64,000 nt of DNA from Polyodon spathula (lineage: Eukaryota > Chordata > Actinopteri > Acipenseriformes > Polyodontidae): contig NC_054538.1 of the NCBI RefSeq assembly GCF_017654505.1, forward strand, positions 48,523,489-48,587,488, written 5' to 3'. Positions 23,190 to 36,265 of this stretch are shown one piece after another. Each line of letters starts with the position of its first letter. The stretch's first letter is position 1. Under the pieces are notes generated by a model, which saw only the letters and a list, made by a program, of their open reading frames with translations, was not told the origin of the DNA and did not search any database. The position numbers and the translations under genes were made by a program.

Positions 23190-23818
23190 AACTGAACGCA
23201 GTAGGGATTCAAGGAAACACATGTACATGGATTAGGGAGATACTGAAATTGGAGAAGGAATCTATGAAAAAGACCTAGGAGTTTTTGTTGACTCAGAAAT
23301 GTCTTCATCTAGACAATGTGGGGAAGCTATAAAAAAGGCTAACAAGATGCTCGGATACATTGTGAAAAGTGTTGAATTTAAATCAAGGGAAGTAATGTTA
23401 AAACTGTACAATGCAGTAGTAATACCTCATCTTGAATATTGTGCGCAGTTCTGGTCACCTCGCTATAAAAAAGATATTGCTGCTCTAGAAAGAGTGCAAA
23501 GAAGAGCGACCAGAATTATTCCGGGCTTAAAAGGCATGTCATATGCAGACAGGCTAAAAGAATTGAATCTGTTCAGTCTTGAACAAAGAAGACTACGTGG
23601 CGACCTAATTCAAGCATTCAAAATTCTAAAAGGTATTGACAGTGTCGACCAAAGGGACTTTTTCAGCCTGAGAAAAGAAACAAGGACCGGGGGTCACAAA
23701 TGGAGATTAGACAAAGGGGCATTCAGAACAGAAAATAGGAGACACTTTTTTACACAGAGAATTGTGAGGGTCTGGAATCAACTCCCCAGTAATGTTGTTG
23801 AAGCTGCCACCCTGGACA
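23190..23818 (+). mobile_element. CR1 LINE fragment, rearranged and 3'-truncated
   Basis: A short block (ATTCTCAAACTGAACGCAGT ... GGATTAGGGAGA) jumps directly to TACTGAAATTGGAGAAGGAA, skipping the reverse-transcriptase core. It then runs in frame (23299-23841) through the C-terminal domain until it breaks off at ACCCTGGA and meets a Tc1-like fragment. The catalytic motifs and the 3' tail are missing. Confidence 0.88.
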
Positions 23819-23819
23819 C

Positions 23820-24350
23820 CATCCCAGAACTTTTAACTTAATTTTCTTCAAGAATGCCAGAGTTAACTTTGTGTTATGCTTTGGGTCGTTGTCATGTTGG
23901 AAGATAAACTGTCTGCCAATCAGCCTACGAGCAGATGATATCATTGTACTTTGTAGAATGTTTTGATGCATGGCACTTCAATCACACGCATGTCTCCAGT
24001 CCCCACTTCCATGTCTGTAGGTACAAGGTTTTCTTCATTAAAGGTTTTCCCTTTTTTTTTATCCAAACATACTGTGGTCCATTTTTGGAGAAAAGTTTGA
24101 TTTTAGTCTCATTGGACCAGAGAATTTTCTGAAGAATGCTTCAGATTGCTGTTCACATTTCTTGGAAAATGTAAGACTTATTTTACGGATTTTCTTTAAA
24201 AGTGGTTTGCAGAGAGGTCTGTGTGCATACAACTCTTCTGTGTTCAGATGCCTTTGTACAGTTCTTTCGTGCACCTTTATGATTGATGCTTCCAAATCTT
24301 TCTTTAAATCCGTGGCTGTTAATCTGATTTTTTTTTTTTTTTTTTAGCTT
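23820..24350 (-). mobile_element. Tc1-like transposon fragment (family 2)
   Basis: Minus-strand frames hold HERTVQRHLNTEELYAHRPL (helix-turn-helix part), a block ending SNFSPKMDHSMFG and, further along, RRLIGRQFIFQHDNDPKHNT with the second catalytic Asp (QHDNDPKH). The blocks are in different frames with breaks between them. Its left end is fused to a truncated CR1 copy. No inverted terminal repeat was found. Confidence 0.75.
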
Positions 24351-24385
24351 TGGATATCTACTTGTTTCAAGTGTTTCAGTTGAAT

Positions 24386-24508
24386 ATAAGAACATAAAGT
24401 TTACAAACGAGAGGAGGCCATTTGGCCCATCTTGCTCGTTTTTGGTTGTTAGTAGCTTATTGATCCCAGAATCTCATCAAGCAGCTTCTTGAAGGATCCC
24501 AGGGTGTA
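24386..24508 (-). mobile_element. CR1 LINE 3' end fragment (about 120 bp)
   Basis: Contains the CR1 tail and 3' UTR (TTTACAAACGAGAGGAGGCC) and the last codons, breaking off at CCCAGGGTGT where LTR-like sequence begins. Confidence 0.88.
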
Positions 24509-25045
24509 TTAGTGCTCGTGGTGGGTGATAACAAGCTATTTTTGTGACAGTTGTGAAGTGCAGTTCTGGCTTGTGCTGGCTCAAAAGCGACAGCTCCAGA
24601 AACTTGTTTAGCTGTCTGGTGGTTCAACAAACAAGACAATAACTAACACGTAAAACAAACAAACACTCACGAATATTCTTTTCACACAAACGGTTTTCAG
24701 GCAATTAGTAATGCGGCTCTCTCAGTCCTTCCAGGTAAATGCACAAAACCCAAGCGAAGGAAAAGATTAATGATTCTCCGGCCCCTTTATGCTATCACGC
24801 ATGACCCCTTGATAAACGATTGCAGTTGCTTTTATTGCTTGCAGCTGCTACCTTAGTTTACCTTCCAGGTCAATATTCCTGCAACAGAGTCTTGCCTTCA
24901 TCCAGGCTGACAGACTTCCCGACCCCAGAAATGAACTGTCAGACAAGCCCCTCCAAAGACTTTCGCTTTCGTTATTTCGTGCCCTTTCAGGTTGGGAGGG
25001 AAATTTCCAACAAGAACTCATCATATCTTTGTCACTGTGTGTGTG
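24509..25045 (-). mobile_element. Partial LTR, relative of the 29708-30408 solo LTR
   Basis: Shares with 29940-30408 the blocks AGCGAAGGAAAA, CCCCTTTATGCT.TCACGCATGACC, TTGATAAACGATTGCAG and GCTGACNGACTTCC in the same order and orientation. The outer third is missing, replaced by the CR1 fragment. A TG-rich stretch (25038-25050) follows the end. Confidence 0.7.
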
Positions 25046-26759
25046 TGTGTTTGTTTTTAAATAATAAGGAAGTAGGTTTGTGTTGCTGCTAGGCCATGAA
25101 CGTGTTTAAGTCCAGCACCAACTCTAAATAAAACATTGCTACTGTTATTAAGCACCAGTAATAATCTGAAGCAGTGGTATTTCAAAATAACAAAATCATG
25201 GCTTCATTTTAGTGAAGTACGCTAGAGTGGTTTTATTATTAAAAACATGCCATTCTTTATTTAAATGTATTTTCATATTTCATATTAAGCTTTTTGTGCT
25301 CATTCAATCAAACCAAGTAGGAATTTGCTTGTACAATTTAAGATGTTTTTCAAGCAAGATGGGCAAAAATAAATTAAAATTATTATTGTTAACTTCTTAT
25401 AACACGCACATCTGTAAACCTTACTCTGGTTGTTTTATTTTTCAGTTACGTTCAGACGGACTTGCCTAGAATATAATGCTGGTTGCTCCACTGCCTCTGG
25501 GCTGTAAGTGCGGCGGCACTCATTGCAACCCTCATAGGAAATATGGATTTTGCAGCTGCAATTCTTTGCGCTACGCCTACCTTTACATCAGCCCCTTAGT
25601 CTGGGTGTTCAGATGTATAGGTCTGTTTTCTTTTTAGGTTTTTAAAACAGTTAGTTGATCAGTGCTGGTGCTAGTACTAGCAGGCACAGGCAAACAATTT
25701 TTAACAAAAGGCTAAGAAGTGCAAAGCTAACACTGGAAGTATATTAAATTACTCTGTGTAGATCGAATAAAAAATGTCCTAATGATGCAAAACTGTTGAA
25801 AACCGACAGATGCGAAAGTATTGAAAGAAGATAATGTTGGTTCAGGTCCTAGCTGTTGTGAATATGCCAAACAAGCAAAAGGGACACTGCAGAGAATATC
25901 TGGAAGCTGCTTTAAATGAGATGTTTCTGTGATTTATTTTTATTAAGGTAGTTTAATTTACTGTGCATGTTTGTCTGATTCCTTTGTTGCTGCATTCTGC
26001 CTTCATATTGATTGACTTCAAGAGCCTTACCATAGAGGCTAAAATAAACCAGCATACTAATAGGCATAGTTCTAGCTTAATTTTTTTGCTGACGTAAATG
26101 TAGGTGATATTTTAAATTTAGAAGTGTTTCCTCATCAGAAACTATTTTAAAATGCTGCCACACTTCTTTAGAGTGAATGTCTGTGTCTGTATTGTGACCT
26201 TCATATTTAAGCACTGGTATGTGTTGAACAGTTGTTGTGGAGTTTTTTTTTTTTTTTTTAAACATACACTAAAGTACAATATATTAATTTTTGTTGCTTT
26301 TATATTTATCTGTGGCATTTTAAAGGCATAACTGTTAATAGAATTACTGTTGATCGCACTTTTTAAAAATAAATATAAATGAGTTAAAAATTAAGAATTG
26401 ACCACATTGGATTGAAATTTTATGTTTAATTTTGAAGTTAAACATCTGCTTTGTGTTAATATATTGGCTGCTGTGCCTTACAAGAAAATATTTCACAAAG
26501 GGTTTCTGTTACATCATTAAATGCGAAAAATAGCACAGAACCGTGAGATTAAATATTTTCTGCTAAATACACTGCAGCCCATGTGTTGCATTTATATTAC
26601 ATGGATTTTTTAAATAGTAAAATTTGCTGCTGTTCAAGATGTCTGTCGCTACTCGGAATAGAACGTACCTTTTTGTGTTCACAGCCATCTTTTTGTAATG
26701 CAGAAATGCAACAAATGTTAAATTCAAAATAGTATTGTAATCCTTTTAAAGAGGTAATG
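25046..26759. other. Intronic DNA, nothing recognised
   Basis: AT-rich sequence with a T run at about 26240. No homology recognised. Confidence 0.4.
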
Positions 26760-27060
26760 GTGTCCTCTGCTCACCATGCACCAGTGACCCCTGTAGTCTG
26801 GCCGGGCGCTGCGGGCTTGCCTGTTAGCTGCGCGGGAGCTGCGTTGTCATCCGACGCTGTAGCTCCTGGGTGGCTGGATGGTGAATCTGCAGTGTGTAAA
26901 GCAGCGGTTGGCTGATGGCACACACTTCGGAGGACAGCATGTGTTTGTCTTCACCCTCTCGGGTCAGCACAGGGGTGGTAGCGGTGAGCTGAGTCTAAAT
27001 AATAATTGGGCGTTTCAAATTGGGAGAAAATAACAAAATGAATTGACAACGACTAAATTA
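26760..27060 (+). mobile_element. tRNA-derived SINE, 5'-truncated copy
   Basis: Matches the 3' two thirds of the SINE at 45714-46193: TGTAGTCTGGCCGGGC, CTTCGGAGGACAGC, AGGGGTGGTAGCGGTGAGCT and AAATTGGGAGAAAATAAC. The tRNA-like head is missing. An (AT) run follows at about 27063-27078. Confidence 0.85.
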
Positions 27061-29043
27061 AAATATATATATATATATGTTTTATTGTGAAGGTTGGTAT
27101 TGCTTTGAGACTAATACCCTGGAAATGCTATATCAATTGTAACATAACACTGGCATGGTCGATTCACTTGGGAATAAAAAGAAACAGGACGGTTGAGTTT
27201 GAAATTTTATAGAAGGTTCCGATGTCCTGTAAAATAATCAGAGGACCTCTGAGAAAATTATCTGGTATAAAAAGAAATGGACGGTTCGCATGGGAGTAAA
27301 TTTCACAGACAACGGTAAAAAATTCCGAAACCACCCATTTTATGTGGTGATTTTTGTCCCATGCACATGCGTTGTCCATTCAAAGCAGTCGAAGGCTGGA
27401 TCTGGTGTAAAAATGACAGGACTCGCAACTTGATAAGTGTGATTTTTATTTTTATTTATTTATTTATTTTTGTGCTTTAGGTGGACAGCGAAGCAAGGTC
27501 AGAGCTTATATTGGTTGGGACGGGTTTACGTTAACTAGAGCCTACTGTACAAAAAGGAGAGCACCCCTTGACCCACACCATAGTTTTAACCCTTGGTATA
27601 CTGTTACCAAATATACTTTTTTCTTCTTTTTGGCTATTCTAATTTTCCACAGCGTACATATCAATTTTAAGGAAAACTGGACACCCACATTATTAAGCAA
27701 TACAGTTTACAGTATGCTTAAAGCACCTGTTTTTGCGACCTGATAAATTAAAAGGGCTTTTTTAGCTGGTGTTTAGTGTAATTCTTGAATTGTACAGATT
27801 TTGTTATACATTCAGTGCAAACTGGACTTCAAAACCTAATGCTTGCACGGGTACACGTACTTCTTACTTCCTTTTAAAAGAGTCTTGAACTTTGTGTGGC
27901 CCATTTTCAGTGGCTCGATGTTAGGGTAACTTCTGTCAGTTAGGTACACAAGACTCTTGGGGACACGGATACCACCTTTACTCGCTCACGGTTTGTCGGG
28001 ACTCGGGTTTGCAGTTGTCTGTGTTCCTGGGACGCGTGTCTGTCTGTCTGAGACACTGCAGATCATTTTGTAAAACATGCAGGTAATACAGAACTGGAAA
28101 ACATGGAACTGGTAATATGTTGGCTCGAATTGAACTGTGTTGCACCCCTTTTCACGTGACCTCCTGTGCACCGATTGCATGTTTTGCTGAAATCCATTTC
28201 AGGCTTTCTTGCTGAATGCTTCGCAAACATAAGTAAGGAACTGTTTGAAAGATGTTGGCGGCGGCTGACAGAAAGGAACGGCTTAGTCAGAGAATCATAA
28301 TGTTGTTGTTTGTGTTTTTCTTTTTTTTATTATATAAAGAAAATCTAAAATTGATTGGATATACTGTAAACAAACGGGGTACTGTTCTTGATTTAAATGA
28401 AAGTTCTGCTCTGCACCTGTTTAATGTTGAATCATTTCGGGCGATGATTAGCTGCACTGAACCAATAACATAAGGTTTAAAACAAAAGTTATATTATTAT
28501 TATTCTATAATTATAATATATTAAAATAAAAAAAAACCCCCCCCCCGCCCTTTTTTCATCCAAAAAATTTCTGAGTTAAAGAAAAGCAGGGGGAAATCTT
28601 TTGATGTCTGTCTGCTTGCTGCAGAAAAACAGTACCGTATCTCTGCACTTGTGTGCATTTATTTGCTGATGTGTGATATTATGTAGCCTAAATGTTTGGA
28701 TTTGTCCCCGGTTTTCTTTTTTCTAATATAGAAATGTTTAATCCCAAAGAACCAAGGAAACCTACAGTCAACATATAAAGTACAACTGCGCTTAAATACT
28801 GAACAGTATGTTTATAGTATTTAGTATGTACGCTATTAGTTTACATTGAGGGAGGAATATCCAATGTGTTCCTTTGCTCTGACTTGTTTTTGAGAATGCT
28901 CATACTAGCACATAACATTTTAAACTGCATTCCCCAGCACTTTTGACCTCAGTCAACATGTTGAATTTCTGCAGTGCAATACAGTTAACTTATAACTGTT
29001 TTTGAATAATTGAACAAGCCTAGATTGCATTGGCTTGCAGTGC
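27061..29043. other. Intronic DNA, nothing recognised
   Basis: Includes a TTTA-rich stretch (27440-27470) and an A/C homopolymer junction at 28530-28545. No coding or repeat family recognised. Confidence 0.4.
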
Positions 29044-29048
29044 ATGTT

Positions 29049-29566
29049 TGTGGCAGAGTAGTTGCAGCGCGTAGCTGCGGTGACATCACAGAGATGGAAG
29101 AAGCAACACAAAACAAAGGAGGACGGGGCAAAAACTGAAGCACAACGGCACTCAGTATTTTATTAAATAATAATAAAACTTAACAGTTTAAACAAATAAC
29201 ACAAAAACAAAAGAGCACAAGGGCCAAACGAACCAACACTAAACCAGTAGTATGCTGGTTGTGAAACTAGCATACACAGCAATTGTTTTATTTCTGTGTT
29301 TACAGCCTTACGTCTTTCCTCTGACAGTCTCCGCCTTCTGAGCTAAGAGTTGGTCTCTTATATTCGTGGCTGGAGCCTTAATTACCTATTAATAAATTAC
29401 CTTCCCATGAGAGTACATATTACAAGACCGGCTTTTCGCCCATCTCAAACAGCAAATCAGAAAGGATGGACTGTGCTTGACCGCCCACACTCAAAACAAC
29501 AATAATAATATCAAACAAATACATACAGAAATAATAAAGTACACAATGGGTGGTCACACTGCCACA
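29049..29566 (-). mobile_element. Solo LTR, 518 bp, 5-bp target duplication
   Basis: The termini TGTGGCAG and CTGCCACA are perfect inverted repeats. Immediately outside lie identical ATGTT pentamers (29044-29048 and 29567-29571). The sequence is noncoding with AATAAA-type signals on the minus strand and shares blocks (GGGCCAAACGAA, AGCAATTGTTTT) with the LTR at 43298-43803. TG..CA ends plus a 5-bp duplication identify an LTR retrotransposon reduced by LTR-LTR recombination. Confidence 0.88.
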
Positions 29567-29707
29567 ATGTTTTACTGTTTATTTGCTAGAATACAAGGCG
29601 TGGTCTAGACCAGTAGTGTAACTATACCAAGCATCAACAGATCACTAATTTCTTATCACGTAACACATTTATTTTCAAAAAAAAAAAATAAGGTCTGTAA
29701 ATGATGG

Positions 29708-30408
29708 TGTGGTAATTAGTCAAGCAGGTGCGGTGCTGGTGCAGTAATCCCAAGAAATAAACAAAGTACAGGTGAAATGGTTTGTTTATGGTTTTGTAAT
29801 CCAATGGTCTGATGTCCAGTCAGTAAACAATAATGAGCTTGCAATACACAGCAAGTGTGTATTGCACAGTAGTGAAAAGGGTTCCAGTCCTGCAAAAAAT
29901 AAGCACAGTACTAACACACACGATCACAGGGCCAAAGTGAGTGCTCTCAGTGCTTGTGGTGAGTACAATACAATATGTACTATAGTGGTGAACAAGTGGT
30001 GAAGTGTTGTCCAGGTTTATTGCTGGCCTATAGAGACAGCTCTGAAACGTGTTAGCCATTATAGACAAAACAAACACTCAGGATTATTTATTTCGCACAC
30101 TGCATGGGTCCTTCCAGGTTACGTTTCGTAATCAAAGCGAAGGAAAATATTTACGATTCTCCAACCCCTTTATGCTGTCACGCATGACCCGTTGATAAAC
30201 GATTGCAGCTGGCTGCCGCAGCTGCTACCTCATTTACCTTCCGGGTCAATACGTTCCTGCAACAGTCCTGCCTTCTTCCAGGCTGACCGACTTCCAACCC
30301 AGGAAATGAACTGTTAGGCCAGCCCATCCAAAGACTTTCCCTTTTGCTACTTAGCGCACGCACAGGTCGGGAGGGAGATTTCCAACCAAAACTCATATTT
30401 CCATCACA
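29708..30408 (-). mobile_element. Solo LTR, 701 bp, 5-bp target duplication
   Basis: Begins TGTGGTAATTAGTC and ends TTTCCATCACA on the plus strand. Identical GATGG pentamers flank it (29703-29707 and 30409-30413). There are no gag or pol frames. It differs in sequence from the neighbouring solo LTR, so two families inserted within 700 bp. The right flank continues into a Tc1-like element. Confidence 0.82.
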
Positions 30409-30962
30409 GATGGACACTGGTGAAATGTTTGGTTTCTTTTTAATCACTCGATCATTCATCCTTGACCATGACACGCTTGAGTGACTATGATTGAAGCATA
30501 TGCACTTAATCACCTAATTAGTGAGACATTTGATTGGACACTGGTTATAGACTGATGTCAGCTGTTGAATTGCAAGCTTGAATAAAAACAATAAAATCAC
30601 AGAAAAAAAAACAGTATGCCACGTCTCTCGAGAGCAGCGCCTTTGTGCAATCGGCATGTTGGAGGTTGAACTAGGGCAGTGTATTGTGGCTCGTGGTCTA
30701 GGATACTCGCAGCCAGCAATTTCAAACCTGGCGAGACGGTATAACCAGACACACTCTGACAATGACAGGCCACGACCTGGGGGACCAAGAGTCACACCAC
30801 CTGCCCAAGATCAACAGATCATTTTGCACCATCTTTGTGATGTCAGCTGTTAATCAGCATAATAAAAAGTCACTGCACCTTCTCTAAAACAGTTTATCAT
30901 TTTTCAATCATATCTAGTGAATTTTATCCAAATATAAGTGATACGTTTCTTTTGATGCTCAG
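30409..30962 (+). mobile_element. Tc1-like transposon, internally deleted (family 3)
   Basis: A plus-strand frame reads HVSREQRLCAIGMLEVELGQ, then SNLARRYNQTHSDNDRPRPG and GPRVTPPAQDQQ, the N-terminal helix-turn-helix and GRPR-like linker of a Tc1-family transposase; a frame change near 30625 separates the likely start codon. The catalytic domain is gone: sequence passes directly to the right terminal region ending GATGCTCAG before a TA (30963-30964). The matching left terminal repeat was not located. Confidence 0.75.
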
Positions 30963-32142
30963 TATATGTCTGTGGCCATTATTTTGTACTTTTATTTCCT
31001 ATTTTAACTAACTGCCTTTTGTGCCAAGTTTTCTGTTGTCCAAATAGAATGCACCCAGGCCGTTGGTGTCTATATAACTTGGTCAACATAATTATGGGAA
31101 CCTTTGTGCACCAATGTTAGTGGTGTTGTATCCATGTTGCATCTGGAATTGGGATTTGATTTTAACACAGACAACACTGTGGGTACTATTGTAGACAGTG
31201 GGACATAGTAAACACATATCTCTGCTTTACTTTGGAAAGGTTAAGTGGAACAGTTGAAAAGAAGCTGGATAAATCTGGGGACATCATCTACGCATATATA
31301 AGCGAGAGGTTTGGAGTTGAAAAAAGGAAAGAAAAAGTACAAACTATTCCTGGAAAGTCTAGATGGCAGCAGGAGATTGAACGCTTAGAGAAAGGAGGCA
31401 GCTAAGGAAGCAATGGAGAAGAGCAGAACAAAGTCAGAAGGAGGGACTCCATCTGTTACAAAGGGTCATAAAAGATAAGCTTGAAACATTGCACAGAACC
31501 GAGCGCCTGAGTAAACGCTACAAAAAGAGCATGCAAGAACTAGCTTTTATAAAGATCCATTCTAATTTGTAAAGAAGGTATTCACCATTGAGAAAAATGG
31601 CACACTATAATCATCTAAGTTTGAGCTGGAGAGATATTTAGAGGAAACACATACAGATTCAAAAAGGCAGGAGCCTATGTCAGTTCCTTCAGACATCCCA
31701 CCTGTCAATCCACCTGAATACCAAATGGAGGACTGTGCACCTAAGTGGAAAGAAGTAGAGCAAGCTGTGAAAAAAGCAATGGCGTCATCATCTCCAGGGC
31801 CTAATGGAGTTACGTACAGAGTATACAAGAGTGCTTCTGGAGTTCTACAAATCCTGTGGAAATTGATGAAAGTGGCATGGGAAAAACAGGTCGTACCAAG
31901 AGCATGGTGCCGAGCAGGTGGAGTCTTTATACCAAAAGAAAAGGATTCTACAAGCATCAGTCAGTTTTGCCCTATTTGCCTATTAAACATTGCTCAGAGA
32001 TTGTCAACCTACTTAAAGAACTGCTTCATTAACACTGACAGTACAAAAAGCGGGCATTCCAGGTTTCCCAGGATGCTTAAAACACATCTGCGTAATCTGG
32101 TAAGTAATTCAATCATCTGAAAAGGAGAGGAAGGAGCTCCAT

Positions 32143-32466
32143 GTGACATTCCTGTATTTGGCTGATGCAGACGGTTCAGTGCCGCATGAACTTCTTTGGG
32201 CAGCATTTAATTTTTTCAATGTACCGATGACAATAACAAATTTAGTGAAAGCCTACTTTGGAGATTTGCAATTTAGTTTTTCAACTTCAGAATTCAGCAC
32301 TACATGGCAATGCCTAGAAGTTGGAATAATGGCAGGATGTACAAATTCTCAACTGGCTTTTACCATGGCAATGGAAGTAATTATTATGACATCAAAATGG
32401 GTAGTGGGAGGAGACCGCTTGGCTTCTGGAATGCGACTACCACCAATTCGAGCATACTAATTTGAC
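32143..32466 (+). pseudogene. Reverse-transcriptase core of the RLE-type LINE, active site destroyed
   Basis: Motif A region LADADGSVPHELLWAA, then motif B GIMAGCTNSQLAFTMAME. The frame closes exactly at motif C: codons 32455-32466 read Tyr-stop-Phe-Asp where YxDD is expected, so the x position is a stop and the first catalytic Asp is Phe. The reading frame resumes afterwards with DMTTMTTTVACTNRLLGKL. A functional enzyme cannot be made from this copy. Confidence 0.75.
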
Positions 32467-33309
32467 ATGACAACAATGACTACAACAGTAGCCTGCACTA
32501 ATCGGTTATTGGGCAAATTAACCAATAACATTGAATGGGCACAAATGTAATTCAAGCCCACTAAATCAAGGAGCATCTCAATAATTAAAGGTAAAGTAGT
32601 AGATAAAAGGTTCTACATTAACGGTGAGGCAATACCAACAATGTCCAAAGAAGCCAGTGAAAAGTCTTGGGAGATGGTACGACGGGGATCTAAAGAACAC
32701 AGTTTGTGTGGGAGAAGTTAGACAGCAAGCAATGGAAGGGTTGAAGAGCATAGACAGCAGCGCTTTACCAGGCAAACTGAAACTCTGGTGCTTTGTTTGG
32801 TCTAATGCCAGGACTGCTGTGGCCACTGACTGTGTACGAGGTTTCCTTGACAACTGGAACCTTTAATCAGCTCATACGTCAGGAAATAGTTATGCATTCC
32901 ACACTGCCTCAGCTGAGTGGGACTTTATGGTAAAGGAATACTGCAGCTACCAGTCTCTGCTCTAACCAAGCAGTTTAAGTACGCCAAGATACGACTGGAA
33001 ATGACATTAGTAGATTCACGCGACAAATGCGTAAGGGAGGCAGCACCTGTTTTGAAAACTGGAAGAAAGTGGACGGAAAAGAAAGCTATGGAAGACGTAA
33101 GGCTGCCCTTTGAATCGGTGATATTATGGGGCAAGTTCACTATGGAAGAGGAGGCCTTGGTCTTGGTTCAGCTCCTTCTACATGGCACAAAGCAGCCCCA
33201 GCTCAGCGGAGGAAGCTGGTAGTCAATGAGGTGCAAAAGCAGGAGGAGAGGATCAGGTGTGTAAATGCCATTTCCCAGGCCAAGCAGGGAGAATGGATAA
33301 GATGGGAGA

Positions 33310-33813
33310 GTGTGGAACAACGCAAGATCGGCTGGCAAAACCTATGGACAATGGAACAGAGCAGGATCAGTTTCCTCCTCAGATGTTCTTCCATCACCAC
33401 AGAACCTTAACCTCTGGGTAGGTGAGGATCCCTCATGTCCTTTGTGTTCATCACCTGCAACATTAAGGCACATTTTGACAGGATGTAAGGTGGGTCTTAG
33501 CCAAGGACAGTTTACTTGGCGCCATGACCAGGTGCTGCAATGTTTGGCCTTAGCATTGGAAGACGAGCGTAACCTGACCAATAAGTTCCCACTAGTTCCA
33601 TCAAAGCATTACACACAAAAGACAATATTCCTCTGTCCAGGAGAGCAACACAAAGGTGTTAAAACCAAGCCTCGCCCAGGACAACCTGAAGCTGCTAGAG
33701 ACTGGAAAATGCTGGCAGATGTTGGTTTGATTATTTTTCCACCTGAGATTGCCACCACTAACCTTCGACCAGAAATTGTCTTGTGGTCTGGATCAGCACG
33801 CCTCATCTGGTAG
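33310..33813 (+). pseudogene. Zinc knuckle and endonuclease part of the RLE-type LINE
   Basis: CPLCSSPATLRHILTGC (33436-33486) fits CX2CX7HX4C. It is followed by sequence ending RPEIVLWSGSARLIW before a stop. In the restriction-like endonuclease the corresponding block normally carries the catalytic Asp of a PD..(D/E)xK fold; here it is PE. Further endonuclease-like sequence (TVPWEDAVDEAYESKK, EQRGWRVWIYPVEVGC) continues after frame changes to about 33950. Confidence 0.7.
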
Positions 33814-34640
33814 TGTTAACAGTGCCATGGGAGGATGCTGTGGATGAAGCATATGAGTCGAAGAAACTTTGATATGCTCAACTAGCTGCTGAAGCGGAAC
33901 AGCGAGGATGGAGAGTGTGGATTTACCCAGTGGAGGTGGGTTGTTGAGGATTTATGAAACGCTCTACAGCCCGGTTTCTCAGATGTTGGGTTCGGTAGCC
34001 AAGAGTTGCGTTGTAGTATAGAACTTATCTCAAGCAGCAGAAAGGAGCAGCAACTGGCAGTGGTTGAGATGGAAAAATTCTGGCTTGGGATCTCAAGCAC
34101 AATAGAAAGAAAGCAACGCTGATATACGGGTAAGTAAGCTGGGCTGAGCTGAGTGGGGGACGGACGAGGGTGATGCTGGGATGCCAGAATCATTGTCTAG
34201 CCCTCTTGAGGTGTCGTGGGCTGGTCGATGAAACACAGAGGATGGAAGGTACCCACTTGAAGACCCCAGAGATGTACCCTAGTTAGCTCAATAAAGATGG
34301 TTGTCATGCTGATGCACTGGGGAGACCACACAGTGATTGATCCCCAGAGCCAGCATCGCAGCCGCTGTGTGTGCTGATGCGCTGGGGAGGCAAAATAAGC
34401 TGATCTCTGGACCCAGCATTACACTTCAGCTATCAACACCAGGCAGGGATATCTACATCATCAGATGGAAAGAAATGCAAATGGATGGAGACGCAGATGG
34501 ATCACATTAGTTTACTGTAAAGCTACGTCTTCGTTGGTGCTTATCTTGGCAAGATCCAAGTTCAAATCAGCATGAAGTTTTAACATCTACTCGTAATGGA
34601 AATCATTCTTAAAAGCAATAAATTAAGGGACCTCCAAAAA

Positions 34641-35357
34641 CTGTAGGGGATAAGTAGATACCTTCAATTGTCAAGATCTCGGTGGGACCTCTACAATAAA
34701 TTTTGTCCTATTCTAATGTTCAAACCCATTTTCAGTATCGCTGTCTGAAAAGGATGGCGGATTTACACATTACAACAAGCCAAAAATAGACCACATTCCA
34801 GACTGTTAAGTTCAAAAGTCGTGTTTGATGAACATGAGCAAATGATTCAATACTGGGAATCTCTTCTTACAAAGATGGTATTTATTAAGCATGCAACAAA
34901 ATTATTAGTCAGGAGATGAGTGGGGCGCAGCAGAGTGGCTAGGAAAAGAGTGGAGCTCAGCAGAGCGGTCAGGATATGAGTGGGGCTCAGCATCAAGCGA
35001 TCAGAGGAGCAGTCAGGGCATCAGAGGGGAGCAGGTATTCAGTCAGGACATGAGGGGCTCGCATGTGCGGTCATGGAGCTAATGTTTACAGACGGCTTTT
35101 ATACTTTTCAAACAAAGATTATTTTAATTTCCCGCTGCCTGCTGAATGGGCTTGAGACCTTGAGTGATTGCTCCCCCTCCCCCGTCTGATTTAGTTCGTT
35201 ATCATAACCTAGAAAGGGAAAACCTTTAAAACGTGCATAATCTAAATAAATAATTCCGATTTTATTCTGAATTCCTGATATCTTTACCATAACAAATTAC
35301 ATTTCTTTAGACCCAAAATATGTCAGGTTGCGACTTTGATTAGACATTGCAAACAGT
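34641..35357. other. Unassigned repeat-like DNA
   Basis: Between 34910 and 35060 the words GTGGGGC.CAGCA, GCGGTCAGGA and GTCAGG recur, forming a short degenerate tandem of about 35 bp. The minus strand holds AATAAA-type signals near 34880, and an LTR origin is possible, but no TG..CA ends with a duplication were found. Confidence 0.3.
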
Positions 35358-35361
35358 TTAA

Positions 35362-35938
<577 letters not shown>

Positions 35939-36265
35939 TAAGATTCATTGTTACAACATAACCTCCCAACTAGGTTAAAGCCAGAAAGAACCTAGAGAAA
36001 AATGTACAACATTGTGTCAAACAGTTGAAATTTTGATCTATAACGGTTTGATCAATAAAGGTATTTAAAGGTTGATTGTGTAGGTTTTTTCAGTAGTATT
36101 GTGTTTTACTCACTTAGTTTTAATACTAGCATCATTTTCATCCCAAATGGAAGTTTTGGACAGTGTTCCAGGCGGTTTTATGAATAAAGGTAGGTATTTA
36201 TGTGAAAAGTCATTCCGGGCGGGTTTTTCATTAACACTATGGTGCTCTTGCCTATTTATAAGAAT

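Larger units (their letters stand above)
31210..34640 (+). mobile_element. Decayed LINE of the restriction-like-endonuclease (R2/NeSL/R4/HERO-type) group
   Basis: A long plus-strand coding relic spread over several frames. Order: an N-terminal piece (31677-31960, KAMASSSPGPNGVTYRVYKS), reverse transcriptase (32143-32460), thumb-like and linker regions (32620-33400), a CX2CX7HX4C zinc knuckle and the endonuclease region to about 33980. A noncoding 3' part with GCTGATGC.CTGGGGAG repeats (34310 and 34375) follows. Zinc knuckle followed by a PD-like endonuclease region is the hallmark of RLE-type LINEs, in contrast to APE-type CR1. Stops and frameshifts are numerous. The boundaries are approximate. 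Confidence 0.72.

Noticed and set aside
31562..31957. Minus-strand 131-codon frame overlapping the LINE
   Set aside because: Antisense shadow of the RLE-type LINE coding region.
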